This document shows positions 49,745-60,045 of a stretch of 64,000 nucleotides of DNA, in pieces. The stretch is from NCBI RefSeq assembly GCF_014145395.1, contig NZ_JACHTE010000002.1, positions 124,001-188,000 of the forward strand, given 5' to 3'. This stretch comes from Marilutibacter penaei (GTDB taxonomy: Bacteria > Pseudomonadota > Gammaproteobacteria > Xanthomonadales > Xanthomonadaceae). How positions within the stretch are numbered: position 1 is the stretch's first letter; every line of letters starts with the position of its first letter. The notes under the pieces were generated by a model. The model had not been told where the DNA came from. It ran no database searches and saw nothing but the letters and a program-made list of their open reading frames with translations. A program made the position numbers and the translations under genes.

Positions 49745-50272
49745 ATGAAGGCGACCGGAAATTTCGAGGCTTGCCGCAACGTCGACCCGATGGTCGCGTT
49801 GTCCGACAAGACCCGCGCCCACATCGACCACTGGCTGGCCAAGTTCCCGCCGGATCGCAAGCGCTCGGCCGTGCTGCAGGGCCTGCATGCGGCGCAGGAG
49901 CAGAACGAAGGCTGGCTGAGCGATGAACTGATCGCCGCGGTTGCGAAGTACCTCGGCCTGCCTCCCGTATGGGCTTATGAAGTGGCCAGCTTCTACTCGA
50001 TGTTCGAGACCGAGGAGGTCGGCCGCAACAACGTCGCGTTCTGCACCAACATCAGCTGCTGGCTCAATGGCGGCGAAGACCTGGTCAAGCACGCCGAGAA
50101 GAAGCTCGGTTGCAAGCTGGGCGAGTCGACAGCCGATGGCCGCGTTTTCCTCAAGCGCGAGGAAGAATGCCTGGCCGCCTGCTGCGGCGCACCGGTCGTC
50201 GTGATCAATGGCCATTACCACGAGAAGCTCGACGCCGCGAAGGTCGACGAGCTGCTGGACGGACTGGAGTAA
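49745..50272 (+). CDS. nuoE: NADH-quinone oxidoreductase subunit E
   Basis: 24-kDa-type subunit with a thioredoxin-like 2Fe-2S domain (N1a). It is 175 residues; ligands are in CTNISC and CLAACCGAP, and the N-terminal helical part includes RSAVLQGLHAAQEQNEGWL. It starts 27 bases after nuoD, the largest gap within the operon. Confidence 0.96.
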   Translation: MKATGNFEACRNVDPMVALSDKTRAHIDHWLAKFPPDRKRSAVLQGLHAAQEQNEGWLSDELIAAVAKYLGLPPVWAYEVASFYSMFETEEVGRNNVAFCTNISCWLNGGEDLVKHAEKKLGCKLGESTADGRVFLKREEECLAACCGAPVVVINGHYHEKLDAAKVDELLDGLE

Positions 50273-50282
50273 GGCGGACGCG

Positions 50283-51638
50283 ATGGCGCACCACGATTAT
50301 TCCAAGGGCCATGGCCCGGTCGGACCGGCCCCGCAGGAGCACAGCGTCGTCTACACGACGCTGCACTACGACACCCCGTGGTCGTACGAGAACTACCTCA
50401 AGACCGGTGGCTACGCGGCGCTGCGCAAGATCCTCACCGAGAAGGTCCCGCAGGCCGACGTGATCGAGATGGTCAAGCAGTCGGGCCTGCGTGGCCGCGG
50501 CGGCGCGGGCTTCCCGACTGGCCTGAAGTGGAGCTTCATGCCCAAGGGCAGCGAGACGCAGAAGTACATCCTCTGCAACTCCGACGAGTCGGAGCCGGGC
50601 ACCGCCAAGGACCGCGACATCCTGCGCTACAACCCGCATTCGGTGGTCGAGGGCATGGCGATCGCCTGCTACGCGACCGGCTCGACCGTCGCCTACAACT
50701 ACCTGCGCGGCGAGTTCCACCACGAGCCCTTCGAGCACTTCGAGCAGGCGCTCAAGGAAGCCTACGAACACGGCTGGCTGGGCAAGAACGTGCTGGGCAG
50801 CGGCGTCGACATCGACATATATGGCGCGCTGGGCGCCGGTGCGTACATCTGTGGCGAAGAAACCGCGCTGATGGAGTCGCTGGAGGGCAAGAAGGGCCAG
50901 CCGCGCTTCAAGCCGCCGTTCCCCGCGAACTTCGGCCTGTTCGGCAAGCCCACCACGATCAACAACACCGAGACCTACGCGTCGGTGCCGGCGATCGTCC
51001 GCAACGGCCCGGAGTGGTTCCTCAACCTCGGCAAGCCGAACAACGGCGGTGCCAAGGTCTTCTCGGTGTCGGGCCACGTGGCGCGGCCGGGCAACTATGA
51101 GATCCGGCTGGGCACGTCGTTCGCCGACCTGCTTGAACTCGCCGGCGGCATGCGCCCGGGCCGCACGCTCAAGGCGGTGATCCCGGGCGGCTCGTCGATG
51201 CCGGTCCTGCCAGGCGAGACGATGATGGGCCTGACGATGGACTACGACTCGATACAGAAGGCCGGTTCCGGCCTCGGGTCGGGCGCGGTCATCGTGATGG
51301 ACGACACCGCCTGCATGGTGCGGGCCTGCCAGCGCATCGCGCGGTTCTACTTCAAGGAGAGCTGCGGCCAGTGCACCCCGTGCCGCGAGGGCACCGGCTG
51401 GATGTACCGCATGCTGACCCGCATCGTCGACAAGCAGGCCACCCTGGCCGACCTCGAGATGCTGCGTGGCGCCGCCGGCCAGATCGAGGGACACACGATC
51501 TGCGCGTTCGGCGAAGCGGCCGCGTGGCCGGTGCAGGGCTTCCTGCGCCACTTCTGGCACGAATTCGAGTACGCGATCGTGAACAAGCGCTTCCTGGTCG
51601 ATGACCAGGCGGCCGGCACCGTGGAGGAGGCCGCATGA
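50283..51638 (+). CDS. nuoF: NADH-quinone oxidoreductase subunit F
   Basis: NADH- and FMN-binding subunit, also holding cluster N3. It is 451 residues with glycine-rich NADH/FMN loops GLRGRGGAGFPTGLKWSF and GAGAYICGEETALMESLEGK, and Fe-S ligands in ESCGQCTPCREG plus a later Cys (HTICAFG). The ATG at 50283 lies 10 bases after nuoE. Confidence 0.97.
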   Translation: MAHHDYSKGHGPVGPAPQEHSVVYTTLHYDTPWSYENYLKTGGYAALRKILTEKVPQADVIEMVKQSGLRGRGGAGFPTGLKWSFMPKGSETQKYILCNSDESEPGTAKDRDILRYNPHSVVEGMAIACYATGSTVAYNYLRGEFHHEPFEHFEQALKEAYEHGWLGKNVLGSGVDIDIYGALGAGAYICGEETALMESLEGKKGQPRFKPPFPANFGLFGKPTTINNTETYASVPAIVRNGPEWFLNLGKPNNGGAKVFSVSGHVARPGNYEIRLGTSFADLLELAGGMRPGRTLKAVIPGGSSMPVLPGETMMGLTMDYDSIQKAGSGLGSGAVIVMDDTACMVRACQRIARFYFKESCGQCTPCREGTGWMYRMLTRIVDKQATLADLEMLRGAAGQIEGHTICAFGEAAAWPVQGFLRHFWHEFEYAIVNKRFLVDDQAAGTVEEAA

Positions 51639-53878
51639 GCGCGCAGCCGCAGGACCCCAACGTGCCGCCGGACCACGTCACGATCGAGATCGACGGCGTC
51701 GAGATGTACGCGCCGAAGGGCTCGATGGTCATCCAGGCCGCGGACAAGGCCGGCATCCCAATCCCGCGTTTCTGCTACCACGACAAGCTGTCGATCGCGG
51801 CGAACTGCCGCATGTGCCTGGTCGACGCGGAGATGGGCGGTCGCGCCTCGCCGAAGCCACTGCCGGCCTGCGCGACCCCGGTTGCCGATGGCATGAAGGT
51901 CTTCACCCGCAACGAAAAGGCACTCAAGTCGCAGCGCAACGTGATGGAGTTCCTGCTGGTCAACCACCCGCTGGACTGCCCGATCTGCGACCAGGGCGGC
52001 GAGTGCGAGCTGCAGGACCTGTCGATGGGCTATGGCCGTTCGGTCAGCCGTTTCGTCGAGCGCAAGCGCGTGGTGCCGGACGAGGACATCGGGCCGCTGG
52101 TCGCGACCGAGATGACCCGCTGCATCCAGTGCACCCGCTGCGTGCGCTTCACCGCGGAGATCGCCGGTACGTATGAGCTGGGCGGCATGAGCCGTGGCGA
52201 GAACCTGCAGATCGGCACGTACGACGGCAAACCGCTGACCACCGAGCTGTCGGGCAACGTGATCGACGTCTGCCCCGTCGGTGCGCTGACCAACAAGGTG
52301 TTCCAGTTCAAGGCGCGTCCGTGGGAGCTGACCGCGCGCGAGTCGCTGGGCTACCACGACGCGCTCGGCAGCAACCTCTACCTGCACGTCCGCCGTGGCG
52401 ACGTGCTGCGCGCGGTGCCGCGCGACAACGACGCCGTCAACGAGTGCTGGCTGTCGGATCGCGACCGCTACTCCCACCAGGGCCTGTACGCCGAAGACCG
52501 CGCCACCGTGCCGATGGTCAAGGACGGCGACACCTGGCGCGAAACCGGCTGGGACGAGGCACTGGCTCGTGCCGCCGCCATCCTGCGCGACAACGCCGCG
52601 GACAACCTCGGCATCCTGGTGCACCCGGCGACCTCGAACGAGGAGGGCGCCCTGCTGGCACGCCTCGCCGACGCGCTGGGCACCGGGAACCTCGACCACC
52701 GCATCACCCAGAACGACCTGACGGACGCGGCGGTGCCGGAAGCCTTCGACATGCCGGTCGCGGAGATCGAGGAGGCGGACGTCATCCTCATCGTCGGCTC
52801 CAACCTGCGGCATGAAGTCCCTCTGCTCCACCAGCGCGTGCGCCAGGCGTGGCGGAAGGGCGCGCAGGTCCACGTGGTGAACCCCGTGGACTTCGAGTTC
52901 GCTTTCGATGCCGCCGGCACGCACATCGTGGCGCCGTCCGCGATCGCGGATACGCTCGGTGCCGACGGTCTGTCGAAGGTGCTGGCCGAGGCGAAACATG
53001 GCGCCGTCATCGTGGGCGGCATCGCCGAGAACAGCCTGCATGCGTCGGCGATCCGTCGTGCGGCCAAGGCGCTGTGCGAAGCGAGCGGCGCCAGGCTCTG
53101 TCGCATCCCGCAAGGCGCCAATGCGCTGGGCCTGGCTGACGCGGGGGTCCTGCCGACCTCGCGCGATGCCCGCACGATGCTGGCCGAGCCTCGCGCGGCG
53201 TACGTCATCTATGGCATCGAACCGGGCCTTGATTTCGCCGCGGCCGGCAATGCCAACAAGGCGCTGGCGTCCGCGCAGGTGGTGGCATTCAGCCAGTTCG
53301 CCTGTCAGTCGACGCGTGCCGTCGCGGACGTGATCCTGCCGATCGGAGCGCTGCCGGAAGTGGAGGCGACCCTGACCAACCTGCAAGGCCGCGAGCAGTC
53401 CACCCAGGCGGCCGGCAAGTTGCCGGGCGACGCCCGTGCCGGCTGGCGGGTGCTGCGCGCCCTCGGTGGTGCGTTGCAGGCCCCCGGCTTCGAGTTCACC
53501 GACCTGGCCGGGCTGCGAGCCGGCATGGTGGCCCGCGAGGTCGTGCCGGCGCCAGGACTGGCCCCGTACCTGGCCTCCGAGGGGCTTGAGGTCGTGCCGG
53601 TCCCCGGTATCTACAGGACCGATGCCGTGGTCCGTCGCGCGCCGGCGCTGCAGTCGCACCCGCTCAGCATCGCCCCCAGGGCCGTGCTCAACCCTGCCGA
53701 TGCCGACGCCCTCGGGCTCCAGGCGGGCGCGATGGGCAAGTTCAGCGCCACCGCGGGTACCGCTACGCTGCCCGTCGAAGTGGATGCGCGGGTCGCACCC
53801 GGCACGGTGTGGGTGGAGGCCGGCCACGGTGCAACCGCGCCGCTCGGCCACGGTCGCGTCAACGGGGGGAGGGCCTGA
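51635..53878 (+). CDS. nuoG: NADH-quinone oxidoreductase subunit G
   Basis: 75-kDa-type subunit carrying clusters N1b, N4 and N5. It is 747 residues: an N-terminal 2Fe-2S domain ([19 protein letters not shown]), the His/Cys region [16 protein letters not shown], a 4Fe-4S set [10 protein letters not shown]...CPVGAL, and a long molybdopterin-oxidoreductase-like C-terminal domain without cofactor. Starts in ATGA overlap with nuoF. Confidence 0.97.
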   Translation: MSAQPQDPNVPPDHVTIEIDGVEMYAPKGSMVIQAADKAGIPIPRFCYHDKLSIAANCRMCLVDAEMGGRASPKPLPACATPVADGMKVFTRNEKALKSQRNVMEFLLVNHPLDCPICDQGGECELQDLSMGYGRSVSRFVERKRVVPDEDIGPLVATEMTRCIQCTRCVRFTAEIAGTYELGGMSRGENLQIGTYDGKPLTTELSGNVIDVCPVGALTNKVFQFKARPWELTARESLGYHDALGSNLYLHVRRGDVLRAVPRDNDAVNECWLSDRDRYSHQGLYAEDRATVPMVKDGDTWRETGWDEALARAAAILRDNAADNLGILVHPATSNEEGALLARLADALGTGNLDHRITQNDLTDAAVPEAFDMPVAEIEEADVILIVGSNLRHEVPLLHQRVRQAWRKGAQVHVVNPVDFEFAFDAAGTHIVAPSAIADTLGADGLSKVLAEAKHGAVIVGGIAENSLHASAIRRAAKALCEASGARLCRIPQGANALGLADAGVLPTSRDARTMLAEPRAAYVIYGIEPGLDFAAAGNANKALASAQVVAFSQFACQSTRAVADVILPIGALPEVEATLTNLQGREQSTQAAGKLPGDARAGWRVLRALGGALQAPGFEFTDLAGLRAGMVAREVVPAPGLAPYLASEGLEVVPVPGIYRTDAVVRRAPALQSHPLSIAPRAVLNPADADALGLQAGAMGKFSATAGTATLPVEVDARVAPGTVWVEAGHGATAPLGHGRVNGGRA

Positions 53879-53879
53879 G

Positions 53880-54941
53880 ATGCTGGCGACGTTCGTTGAC
53901 CCGATCCACGACTGGTTCATGTCGCTGGGCATGTTCGGCGCGGTCGTGTGGATCGTCCTGAAGATCCTGCTGATCGCCATGCCGGTGATCATCTCGGTGG
54001 CGTTCTACGTCGTGTGGGAACGCAAGCTGATTGGCTGGATGCACGTGCGCCACGGGCCGATGTACGTCGGCAAGGGCATCCTCCAGGCCTTCGCCGACGT
54101 CTTCAAGCTGCTGTTCAAGGAAGTCATCCAGCCGACGCGCGCGGAGCCCTTCCTGTACAAGCTGGCGCCACTGCTGGCGCTTGCCCCGGCCTTTGCGGCC
54201 TGGGCGGTGGTGCCGTTCGACGCCAAGCTCGTCCTGTCGAACGCCAACGCGGGCCTGCTGTACCTGCTCGCGATGACCTCGCTGGGCGTCTACGGGATCA
54301 TCCTCGCCGGCTGGGCGTCGAACTCGAAGTACGCCTTCCTCGGATCGATGCGCGCCGCGGCGCAGGTCGTGTCCTATGAGATCGCGATGGGTTTCGCGAT
54401 GGTCGGCGTGATGGTGTCCGCCGGCAGCCTCAACCTCAGCGAGATCGTGATGGCCCAGTCCGGCAATGCCGGCCTGTTCGAGTGGTTCTGGTTGCCCCTG
54501 CTGCCGCTGTTCGCCGTCTATTTCATCTCCGGCGTGGCCGAGACCAATCGCGCGCCTTTCGACGTCGTCGAGGGCGAGTCGGAAATCGTCGCTGGCCACA
54601 TGGTCGAATACTCCGGCTCGGCGTTCGCGCTGTTCTTCCTGGCCGAGTACGCGAACATGATCCTGATCAGTTTCCTGGTCTCGATCTTCTTCCTCGGCGG
54701 CTGGCTGAGCCCCTTCCAGGGCTGGGGCATCCCGTTCCTCTCGGCCGATGGCTGGTGGTGGCTGCTGGCCAAGGTGTTCTTCTTCGCGAGCTGCTTCGTC
54801 TGGTTCCGTGCCTCCTTCCCGCGCTACCGCTACGACCAGATCATGCGGCTGGGCTGGAAGGTGTTCATCCCGATCACGATCGCGTGGATCGTGGTGACCG
54901 CGCTGATGGCCTACTACGACGTGTTCCTGCCGGGGCAGTGA
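53880..54941 (+). CDS. nuoH: NADH-quinone oxidoreductase subunit H
   Basis: ND1-type membrane subunit forming the entry to the quinone channel. It is 353 residues with about eight to nine helices, the [18 protein letters not shown] loop, the acidic loop [20 protein letters not shown] and C-terminal [14 protein letters not shown]. The ATG at 53880 lies one base after the nuoG stop. Confidence 0.97.
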   Translation: MLATFVDPIHDWFMSLGMFGAVVWIVLKILLIAMPVIISVAFYVVWERKLIGWMHVRHGPMYVGKGILQAFADVFKLLFKEVIQPTRAEPFLYKLAPLLALAPAFAAWAVVPFDAKLVLSNANAGLLYLLAMTSLGVYGIILAGWASNSKYAFLGSMRAAAQVVSYEIAMGFAMVGVMVSAGSLNLSEIVMAQSGNAGLFEWFWLPLLPLFAVYFISGVAETNRAPFDVVEGESEIVAGHMVEYSGSAFALFFLAEYANMILISFLVSIFFLGGWLSPFQGWGIPFLSADGWWWLLAKVFFFASCFVWFRASFPRYRYDQIMRLGWKVFIPITIAWIVVTALMAYYDVFLPGQ

Positions 54942-54948
54942 GACTGAC

Positions 54949-55437
54949 ATGAACCGCATCGCTTCCTACTTCAAGAGCCTGCTCCTGCTCGAACTCGCGC
55001 AAGGGCTGTGGCTGACCTTCAAGTACCTCTGGCGCCCGAAGTACACGCTGATGTACCCGATGGAGAAGACGCCGCAGTCGCCGCGTTTCCGGGGCATCCA
55101 TGCGTTGCGCCGCTACCCGAACGGCGAAGAGCGCTGCATTGCCTGCAAGCTGTGCGAGGCGGTGTGCCCGGCGCTTGCGATCACGATCGATTCCGACAAG
55201 CGCGAGGACGGCACGCGTCGCACCACGCGCTACGACATCGACCTGTTCAAGTGCATCTTCTGCGGGTTCTGCGAAGAATCCTGCCCGGTCGACTCGATCG
55301 TCGAGACGCACGTCCACGAATACCACTTCGACCAGCGCGGACAGAACATCGTCACCAAGCCGCAGCTGCTGGCCATCGGTGATCGGCTCGAGGCCGAGAT
55401 CGCCGAGCGCCGCGCTGCCGACGCGCCTTTCCGCTGA
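54949..55437 (+). CDS. nuoI: NADH-quinone oxidoreductase subunit I
   Basis: Holds the two 4Fe-4S clusters N6a and N6b, in [16 protein letters not shown] and [16 protein letters not shown]. It is 162 residues with an amphipathic N-terminal helix and the basic [11 protein letters not shown] segment that meets the membrane. Spacing after nuoH is 7 bases. Confidence 0.97.
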   Translation: MNRIASYFKSLLLLELAQGLWLTFKYLWRPKYTLMYPMEKTPQSPRFRGIHALRRYPNGEERCIACKLCEAVCPALAITIDSDKREDGTRRTTRYDIDLFKCIFCGFCEESCPVDSIVETHVHEYHFDQRGQNIVTKPQLLAIGDRLEAEIAERRAADAPFR

Positions 55438-55446
55438 GTGCATGGC

Positions 55447-56094
55447 ATGGATCTCGTAACGCTCGCCTTCTGCTTCTTCGCCGCCGCGGCCATCCTGTCC
55501 GGCCTGGCCGTCATCACCCTGAAGAACCCGGTGCACGCGGTGCTTTCGCTGGTGCTGACCTTCTTCTCGGTGGCCTGCGTATGGCTGATCGCAGGTGCCG
55601 AGTTCCTCGGGGTGGCATTGATCCTGGTTTACGTCGGCGCAGTGATGGTGCTGTTCCTGTTCGTCGTCATGATGCTGGACATCGACGTGGCGCCCCTGCG
55701 CGAAGGGTTCATCAGGCACCTGCCGGTCGGCCTCGTCGTGGCGGTGGTGATGCTGCTGGAGATGCTGGTGTTGATCGGCGTCAAGGCACGCCTGGCCATG
55801 CCCTTGCCGGCGGATGCGGCGGAGGCGGCCGGGCTCAGCAACACCGAGTGGCTCGCGGGGGCGCTGTTCACCCGCTTCCTGCTGCCTTTCGAGATCGCGG
55901 CGGTGATCCTGACCGTGGCCGTCATCGCGGCGGTGATGCTGACGCTGCGTCGTCGTGAAGGCGCCAAGCACCAGAATCCCGGGGAACAGTCCCGCGTGCG
56001 TGCCGCCGACCGGATACGCATGGTGAAGATGGAGGCCGTCCGCGCGGAGGCGAGCGGTGTCGACGCCAAGCCGACGGGGGAGGGCCAGGCATGA
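55447..56094 (+). CDS. nuoJ: NADH-quinone oxidoreductase subunit J
   Basis: ND6-type membrane subunit with five helices; the conserved helix with the pi-bulge is [22 protein letters not shown]. It is 215 residues with a basic cytoplasmic tail. The ATG at 55447 ([11 protein letters not shown]) is preferred to a GTG three codons earlier. The stop overlaps the nuoK start. Confidence 0.95.
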   Translation: MDLVTLAFCFFAAAAILSGLAVITLKNPVHAVLSLVLTFFSVACVWLIAGAEFLGVALILVYVGAVMVLFLFVVMMLDIDVAPLREGFIRHLPVGLVVAVVMLLEMLVLIGVKARLAMPLPADAAEAAGLSNTEWLAGALFTRFLLPFEIAAVILTVAVIAAVMLTLRRREGAKHQNPGEQSRVRAADRIRMVKMEAVRAEASGVDAKPTGEGQA

Positions 56095-56408
56095 TGTTCG
56101 AGACGCTTTCGCTGGGTCACTTCCTCGCGCTCGGTGCCGCGCTGTTCTGCATCAGCGTGGCCGGCATCTTCATCAACCGCAAGAACGTGATCGTGCTGCT
56201 GATGTGCATCGAGCTGATGCTGCTGGCGGTCAACATCAACTTCATCGCGTTCTCGCGCCAACTCGGGGATCCGGCCGGCCAGGTGTTCGTGTTCTTCATC
56301 CTGACCGTGGCCGCGGCCGAGGCCGCCATCGGCCTGGCGATCCTCGTCACGCTGTTCCGCAACCGGCGCACGATCAACGTGGCCGAAATCGATTCGATGA
56401 AGGGCTGA
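56091..56408 (+). CDS. nuoK: NADH-quinone oxidoreductase subunit K
   Basis: ND4L-type proton-channel subunit, 105 residues, three helices. The two membrane glutamates needed for proton transfer are present in [11 protein letters not shown] and [10 protein letters not shown]. It starts in an ATGATG doublet overlapping nuoJ; the second ATG (56094) is equally possible. Confidence 0.96.
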   Translation: MMFETLSLGHFLALGAALFCISVAGIFINRKNVIVLLMCIELMLLAVNINFIAFSRQLGDPAGQVFVFFILTVAAAEAAIGLAILVTLFRNRRTINVAEIDSMKG

Positions 56409-56412
56409 TCCG

Positions 56413-58491
56413 ATGACCGGTATGGAACACGCCATCTCCAGGCCGATCCTGCTGGCGATCGTGCTGGCACCGCTGCTGGGCGCGATCATCGCAGGCCTGT
56501 TCGGCCGCAAGGTGGGTCGCACCGGTGCGCACCTGGTCACGATCCTGGGCGTCGCCATCAGCTGCGTGCTGTCGGGCCACGTGCTGTGGCAACTGGTCGG
56601 TCAGCATGCCATTCCGTTCAACGAGAACCTCTACACGTTCTTCGAGGTGGGCGGTTATTCCGCGCACGTCGGCTTCATGGTCGACAAGCTCACCGCGATG
56701 ATGATGGTCGTGGTGACCTTCGTGTCGCTGCTGGTGCACGTCTACACCATCGGCTACATGCACGAGGATCCCGGTTACCAGCGGTTCTTCAGCTACATCT
56801 CGCTGTTCACCTTCTCGATGCTCATGCTGGTCATGAGCAACAATTTCCTGCAGCTGTTCTTCGGCTGGGAAGCGGTGGGCCTGGTGTCCTACCTGCTGAT
56901 CGGCTTCTGGTTCAAGAAGCCCACTGCCGTGTTCGCCAACATGAAGGCCTTCCTGGTCAACCGCGTCGGCGACTTCGGCTTCCTGCTGGGCATCGCGGCC
57001 GTGCTGTTGATGTTCGGTTCGCTCGACTACGGCACGGTGTTCGCGAACGCGCCCGACGTGCTCAACGGCGCCACGATCGCCATCCTCGACGGGCACGAAT
57101 GGTCCGTGGCGACGCTGATCTGCATCTGTCTCTTCATCGGCGCGATGGGCAAGTCGGCCCAGGTGCCGCTGCACGTGTGGCTGCCCGACTCGATGGAAGG
57201 CCCCACGCCGATCTCGGCGCTGATCCACGCCGCGACCATGGTGACGGCCGGCATCTTCATGGTGGCGCGCATGTCGCCGCTGTTCGAGATGAGCCAGACC
57301 GCGTTGGCGTTCGTGCTGTTCATCGGTGCGACCACGGCCTTCTTCACCGGCCTGATCGGCATCGTGCAGAACGACATCAAGCGCGTTGTTGCGTATTCAA
57401 CACTGTCGCAGCTGGGCTACATGACCGTCGCGCTGGGCGTGTCGGCGTACAGCGCCGCCGTGTTCCACCTGATGACCCATGCCTTCTTCAAGGCGCTGCT
57501 GTTCCTGGCGGCCGGTTCGGTGATCATCGGCATGCACCACGAGCAGGACATGCGAAAGATGGGTGGCCTGCGCAAGTACATGCCGATCACCTACTGGACG
57601 TCGCTGATCGGCACGCTGGCCCTGGTCGGCACCCCGTTCTTCAGTGGCTTCTATTCGAAGGACACGATCATCGAGGCTGCCCACCACGCCGCGGCCCACG
57701 GTGGCGGTTGGGTCCAGCAGTACGCCTACTGGGCGGTGCTGCTCGGCGCCTTCGTGACGGCGTTCTACAGCTTCCGCCTGCTGTACATGACCTTCCACGG
57801 CAAGGAGCGGTTCCGCGACGCCCACGCCCACGACGATCACCACGCGCACGACGACCACGGCCATGGCCATCATGGCGCACATGAGCCACACGAGTCGCCG
57901 TGGGTCGTGACGCTGCCGCTGGTCCTGCTGGCGATCCCGTCGATCCTGATCGGCTTCTTCACCGTCGGCCCGATGCTGTTCGGCACGGACTGGACGGGGC
58001 ACCACGAGAAGCTGCCGTTCTTCCTCGGCGCCATCGACCTGGCAGCCGGGCGCGACACGGTCGCGCTGCTGGGCAAGGAGCTGTGGCACGGCCCGGTTGC
58101 GTTCGCGCTGCACGGATTCAAAGCACCGGCGTTCTGGCTGGCCTTCGCCGGCTTCGCGTTGGCGACCTTCCTCTACCTGTTCCGCACGGACCTGCCCGGC
58201 AAGGCGCGCCATGCCCTGGCCTGGCCGGTCCGCGTGCTGGAGAACAAGTACGGATTCGACAACCTGTGGATCGACGGCTTCGCTGGCGGTGGCGTGCTCA
58301 TCGGGCGTGTCTCGCGCCTGTTCGACAGCCGCGTCATCGACGGCGTGATCGTCAATGGCAGCGCCCGGGTCGTCGACCTGGTGGCACAGCTGTCGCGCCG
58401 TGTCCAGTCCGGCTACCTCTACCACTATGCGTTCGCGATGATCGTCGGCCTGATCGTGCTGTTGGCCGTCCTCATCCGCCACCTGACCTGA
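56413..58491 (+). CDS. nuoL: NADH-quinone oxidoreductase subunit L
   Basis: Distal antiporter-like proton pump of complex I with the long lateral helix. It is 692 residues; key pieces are FFGWEAVGLVSYLLIGFW (antiporter Glu), MGKSAQVPLHVWLPDSMEGPTPISALIHAATMV (read in pieces) and ALLFLAAGSVIIGMHHEQDM. The C-terminal lateral-helix region is present. Unusual: a His/Asp-rich loop at about residues 471-495 with eleven His. Starts 4 bases after nuoK. Confidence 0.97.
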   Translation: MTGMEHAISRPILLAIVLAPLLGAIIAGLFGRKVGRTGAHLVTILGVAISCVLSGHVLWQLVGQHAIPFNENLYTFFEVGGYSAHVGFMVDKLTAMMMVVVTFVSLLVHVYTIGYMHEDPGYQRFFSYISLFTFSMLMLVMSNNFLQLFFGWEAVGLVSYLLIGFWFKKPTAVFANMKAFLVNRVGDFGFLLGIAAVLLMFGSLDYGTVFANAPDVLNGATIAILDGHEWSVATLICICLFIGAMGKSAQVPLHVWLPDSMEGPTPISALIHAATMVTAGIFMVARMSPLFEMSQTALAFVLFIGATTAFFTGLIGIVQNDIKRVVAYSTLSQLGYMTVALGVSAYSAAVFHLMTHAFFKALLFLAAGSVIIGMHHEQDMRKMGGLRKYMPITYWTSLIGTLALVGTPFFSGFYSKDTIIEAAHHAAAHGGGWVQQYAYWAVLLGAFVTAFYSFRLLYMTFHGKERFRDAHAHDDHHAHDDHGHGHHGAHEPHESPWVVTLPLVLLAIPSILIGFFTVGPMLFGTDWTGHHEKLPFFLGAIDLAAGRDTVALLGKELWHGPVAFALHGFKAPAFWLAFAGFALATFLYLFRTDLPGKARHALAWPVRVLENKYGFDNLWIDGFAGGGVLIGRVSRLFDSRVIDGVIVNGSARVVDLVAQLSRRVQSGYLYHYAFAMIVGLIVLLAVLIRHLT

Positions 58492-58504
58492 CAAGGACCG
58501 CGAC

Positions 58505-60034
58505 GTGACCCCCGAGCCCTTGACCGGCACCTCCCACCTGCTCAGCCTCCTGATCTGGCTGCCCATCCTGGGCGGCTTCGCGACACTGGCATTCGGCGAT
58601 GCGCGTGCGCAGGCGGCGCGCGTGTTCGCGACGGGCGTGGCCGTGCTGACCTTCGCCGCGAGCCTGCTGCTCTTCACCGGCTTCGACATGGCCAGCCCGG
58701 CCATGCAGTTCGTCGAGAGCCACGCCTGGGTACCGTCCTACGACATCCGGTACAGCCTGGGGGCGGACGGGATCTCCGTGGCGCTGATCGCCTTGACGAC
58801 GCTGACATCGGTCCTCGTGCTGATTGGCGCGTGGGGCTCGGTCGACAAGCGGGTCAACCAGTACTACGCCGCGTTCCTCGTGCTCGAGGGGCTGATGGTC
58901 GGCGTGTTCAGCGCGCTCGATGCCATGCTTTTCTATGTCTTCTTCGAAGGCATGCTGATCCCGATGTTCATCATCATCGGCGTCTGGGGTGGGCCACGCC
59001 GCGTGTATGCGTCGGTGAAGTTCTTCCTCTACACGTTCCTCGGCTCGGTCTTCATGCTGGTCGGCCTGATCTACCTGTACCTCAAGGGCGGTAGCTGGCA
59101 GCTGGCGGACATGTACCAGTTGCAGCTGAACGCGACCGAGCAGATGTGGCTGTTCTTCGCGTTCCTCGCGGCGTTCGCGGTCAAGGTGCCGATGTTCCCG
59201 GTGCACACCTGGCTGCCTGACGCGCACGTGGAGGCGCCGACCGCGGGTTCGGTCGTCCTGGCGGCGATCATGCTGAAGATCGGCGGCTACGGTTTCCTGC
59301 GCTTCACCCTGCCGATCGTGCCCGACGCAGGCCACGAATGGGCGTGGCTGGTCATCGCGCTGAGCCTGGTCGCGGTGATCTACGTCGGCCTCGTCGCGCT
59401 GGTGCAGGACGACATGAAGAAGCTGATCGCGTATTCGTCGATCTCGCACATGGGGTTCGTCACCATCGGTACGTTCATCGTGTTCGGGCTCGTCCGTGAC
59501 TTCGGCAATTACGATGCCGCGCGCCTGGGCCTGCAGGGCGCGATGGTGCAGATGATCAGCCACGGGTTCGTGTCGGGCGCCATGTTCACCTGCGTGGGCG
59601 TGCTGTACGACCGCATGCACAGCCGCATGATCAAGGATTACGGCGGCGTCGCGAACGTCATGCCCTGGTTCGCCGCGTTCGTCGTGCTGTTCGCGATGGC
59701 CAACTCGGGCCTGCCCGGTACGTCGGGCTTCGTCGGCGAGTTCATGGTCATCCTGGCCGCGTTCCAGAAGCACCCGCTGATCGCGTTCGGTGCCGCGACC
59801 ACGCTGGTGATCGGCGCGGCCTACACCCTGTGGCTGGTCAAGCGGACCATCTGGGGGGAGGTGGGCAACGCCCACGTGGCCGGACTGAAGGACATCAATG
59901 CGCGCGAGGCTTTCGTCCTCGGCGTGTTCGCCGTCGGCGTGCTGGTGCTGGGTGTGTGGCCGAAGCCGCTCACCGACCTGATGGAACCTTCCATCGCCCA
60001 CCTGGCGATGCAGATCGCCACGTCCAAGCTCTGA
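58505..60034 (+). CDS. nuoM: NADH-quinone oxidoreductase subunit M
   Basis: Antiporter-like proton pump, 509 residues, about 14 helices. The GTG start at 58505 is 13 bases after nuoL. Conserved parts are FYVFFEGMLIPMFIIIGVWGG, KVPMFPVHTWLPDAHVEAPT (proton-channel Lys and loop) and LIAYSSISHMGFVTIG. Confidence 0.97.
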   Translation: MTPEPLTGTSHLLSLLIWLPILGGFATLAFGDARAQAARVFATGVAVLTFAASLLLFTGFDMASPAMQFVESHAWVPSYDIRYSLGADGISVALIALTTLTSVLVLIGAWGSVDKRVNQYYAAFLVLEGLMVGVFSALDAMLFYVFFEGMLIPMFIIIGVWGGPRRVYASVKFFLYTFLGSVFMLVGLIYLYLKGGSWQLADMYQLQLNATEQMWLFFAFLAAFAVKVPMFPVHTWLPDAHVEAPTAGSVVLAAIMLKIGGYGFLRFTLPIVPDAGHEWAWLVIALSLVAVIYVGLVALVQDDMKKLIAYSSISHMGFVTIGTFIVFGLVRDFGNYDAARLGLQGAMVQMISHGFVSGAMFTCVGVLYDRMHSRMIKDYGGVANVMPWFAAFVVLFAMANSGLPGTSGFVGEFMVILAAFQKHPLIAFGAATTLVIGAAYTLWLVKRTIWGEVGNAHVAGLKDINAREAFVLGVFAVGVLVLGVWPKPLTDLMEPSIAHLAMQIATSKL

Positions 60035-60045
60035 GGTTGTAGCGC

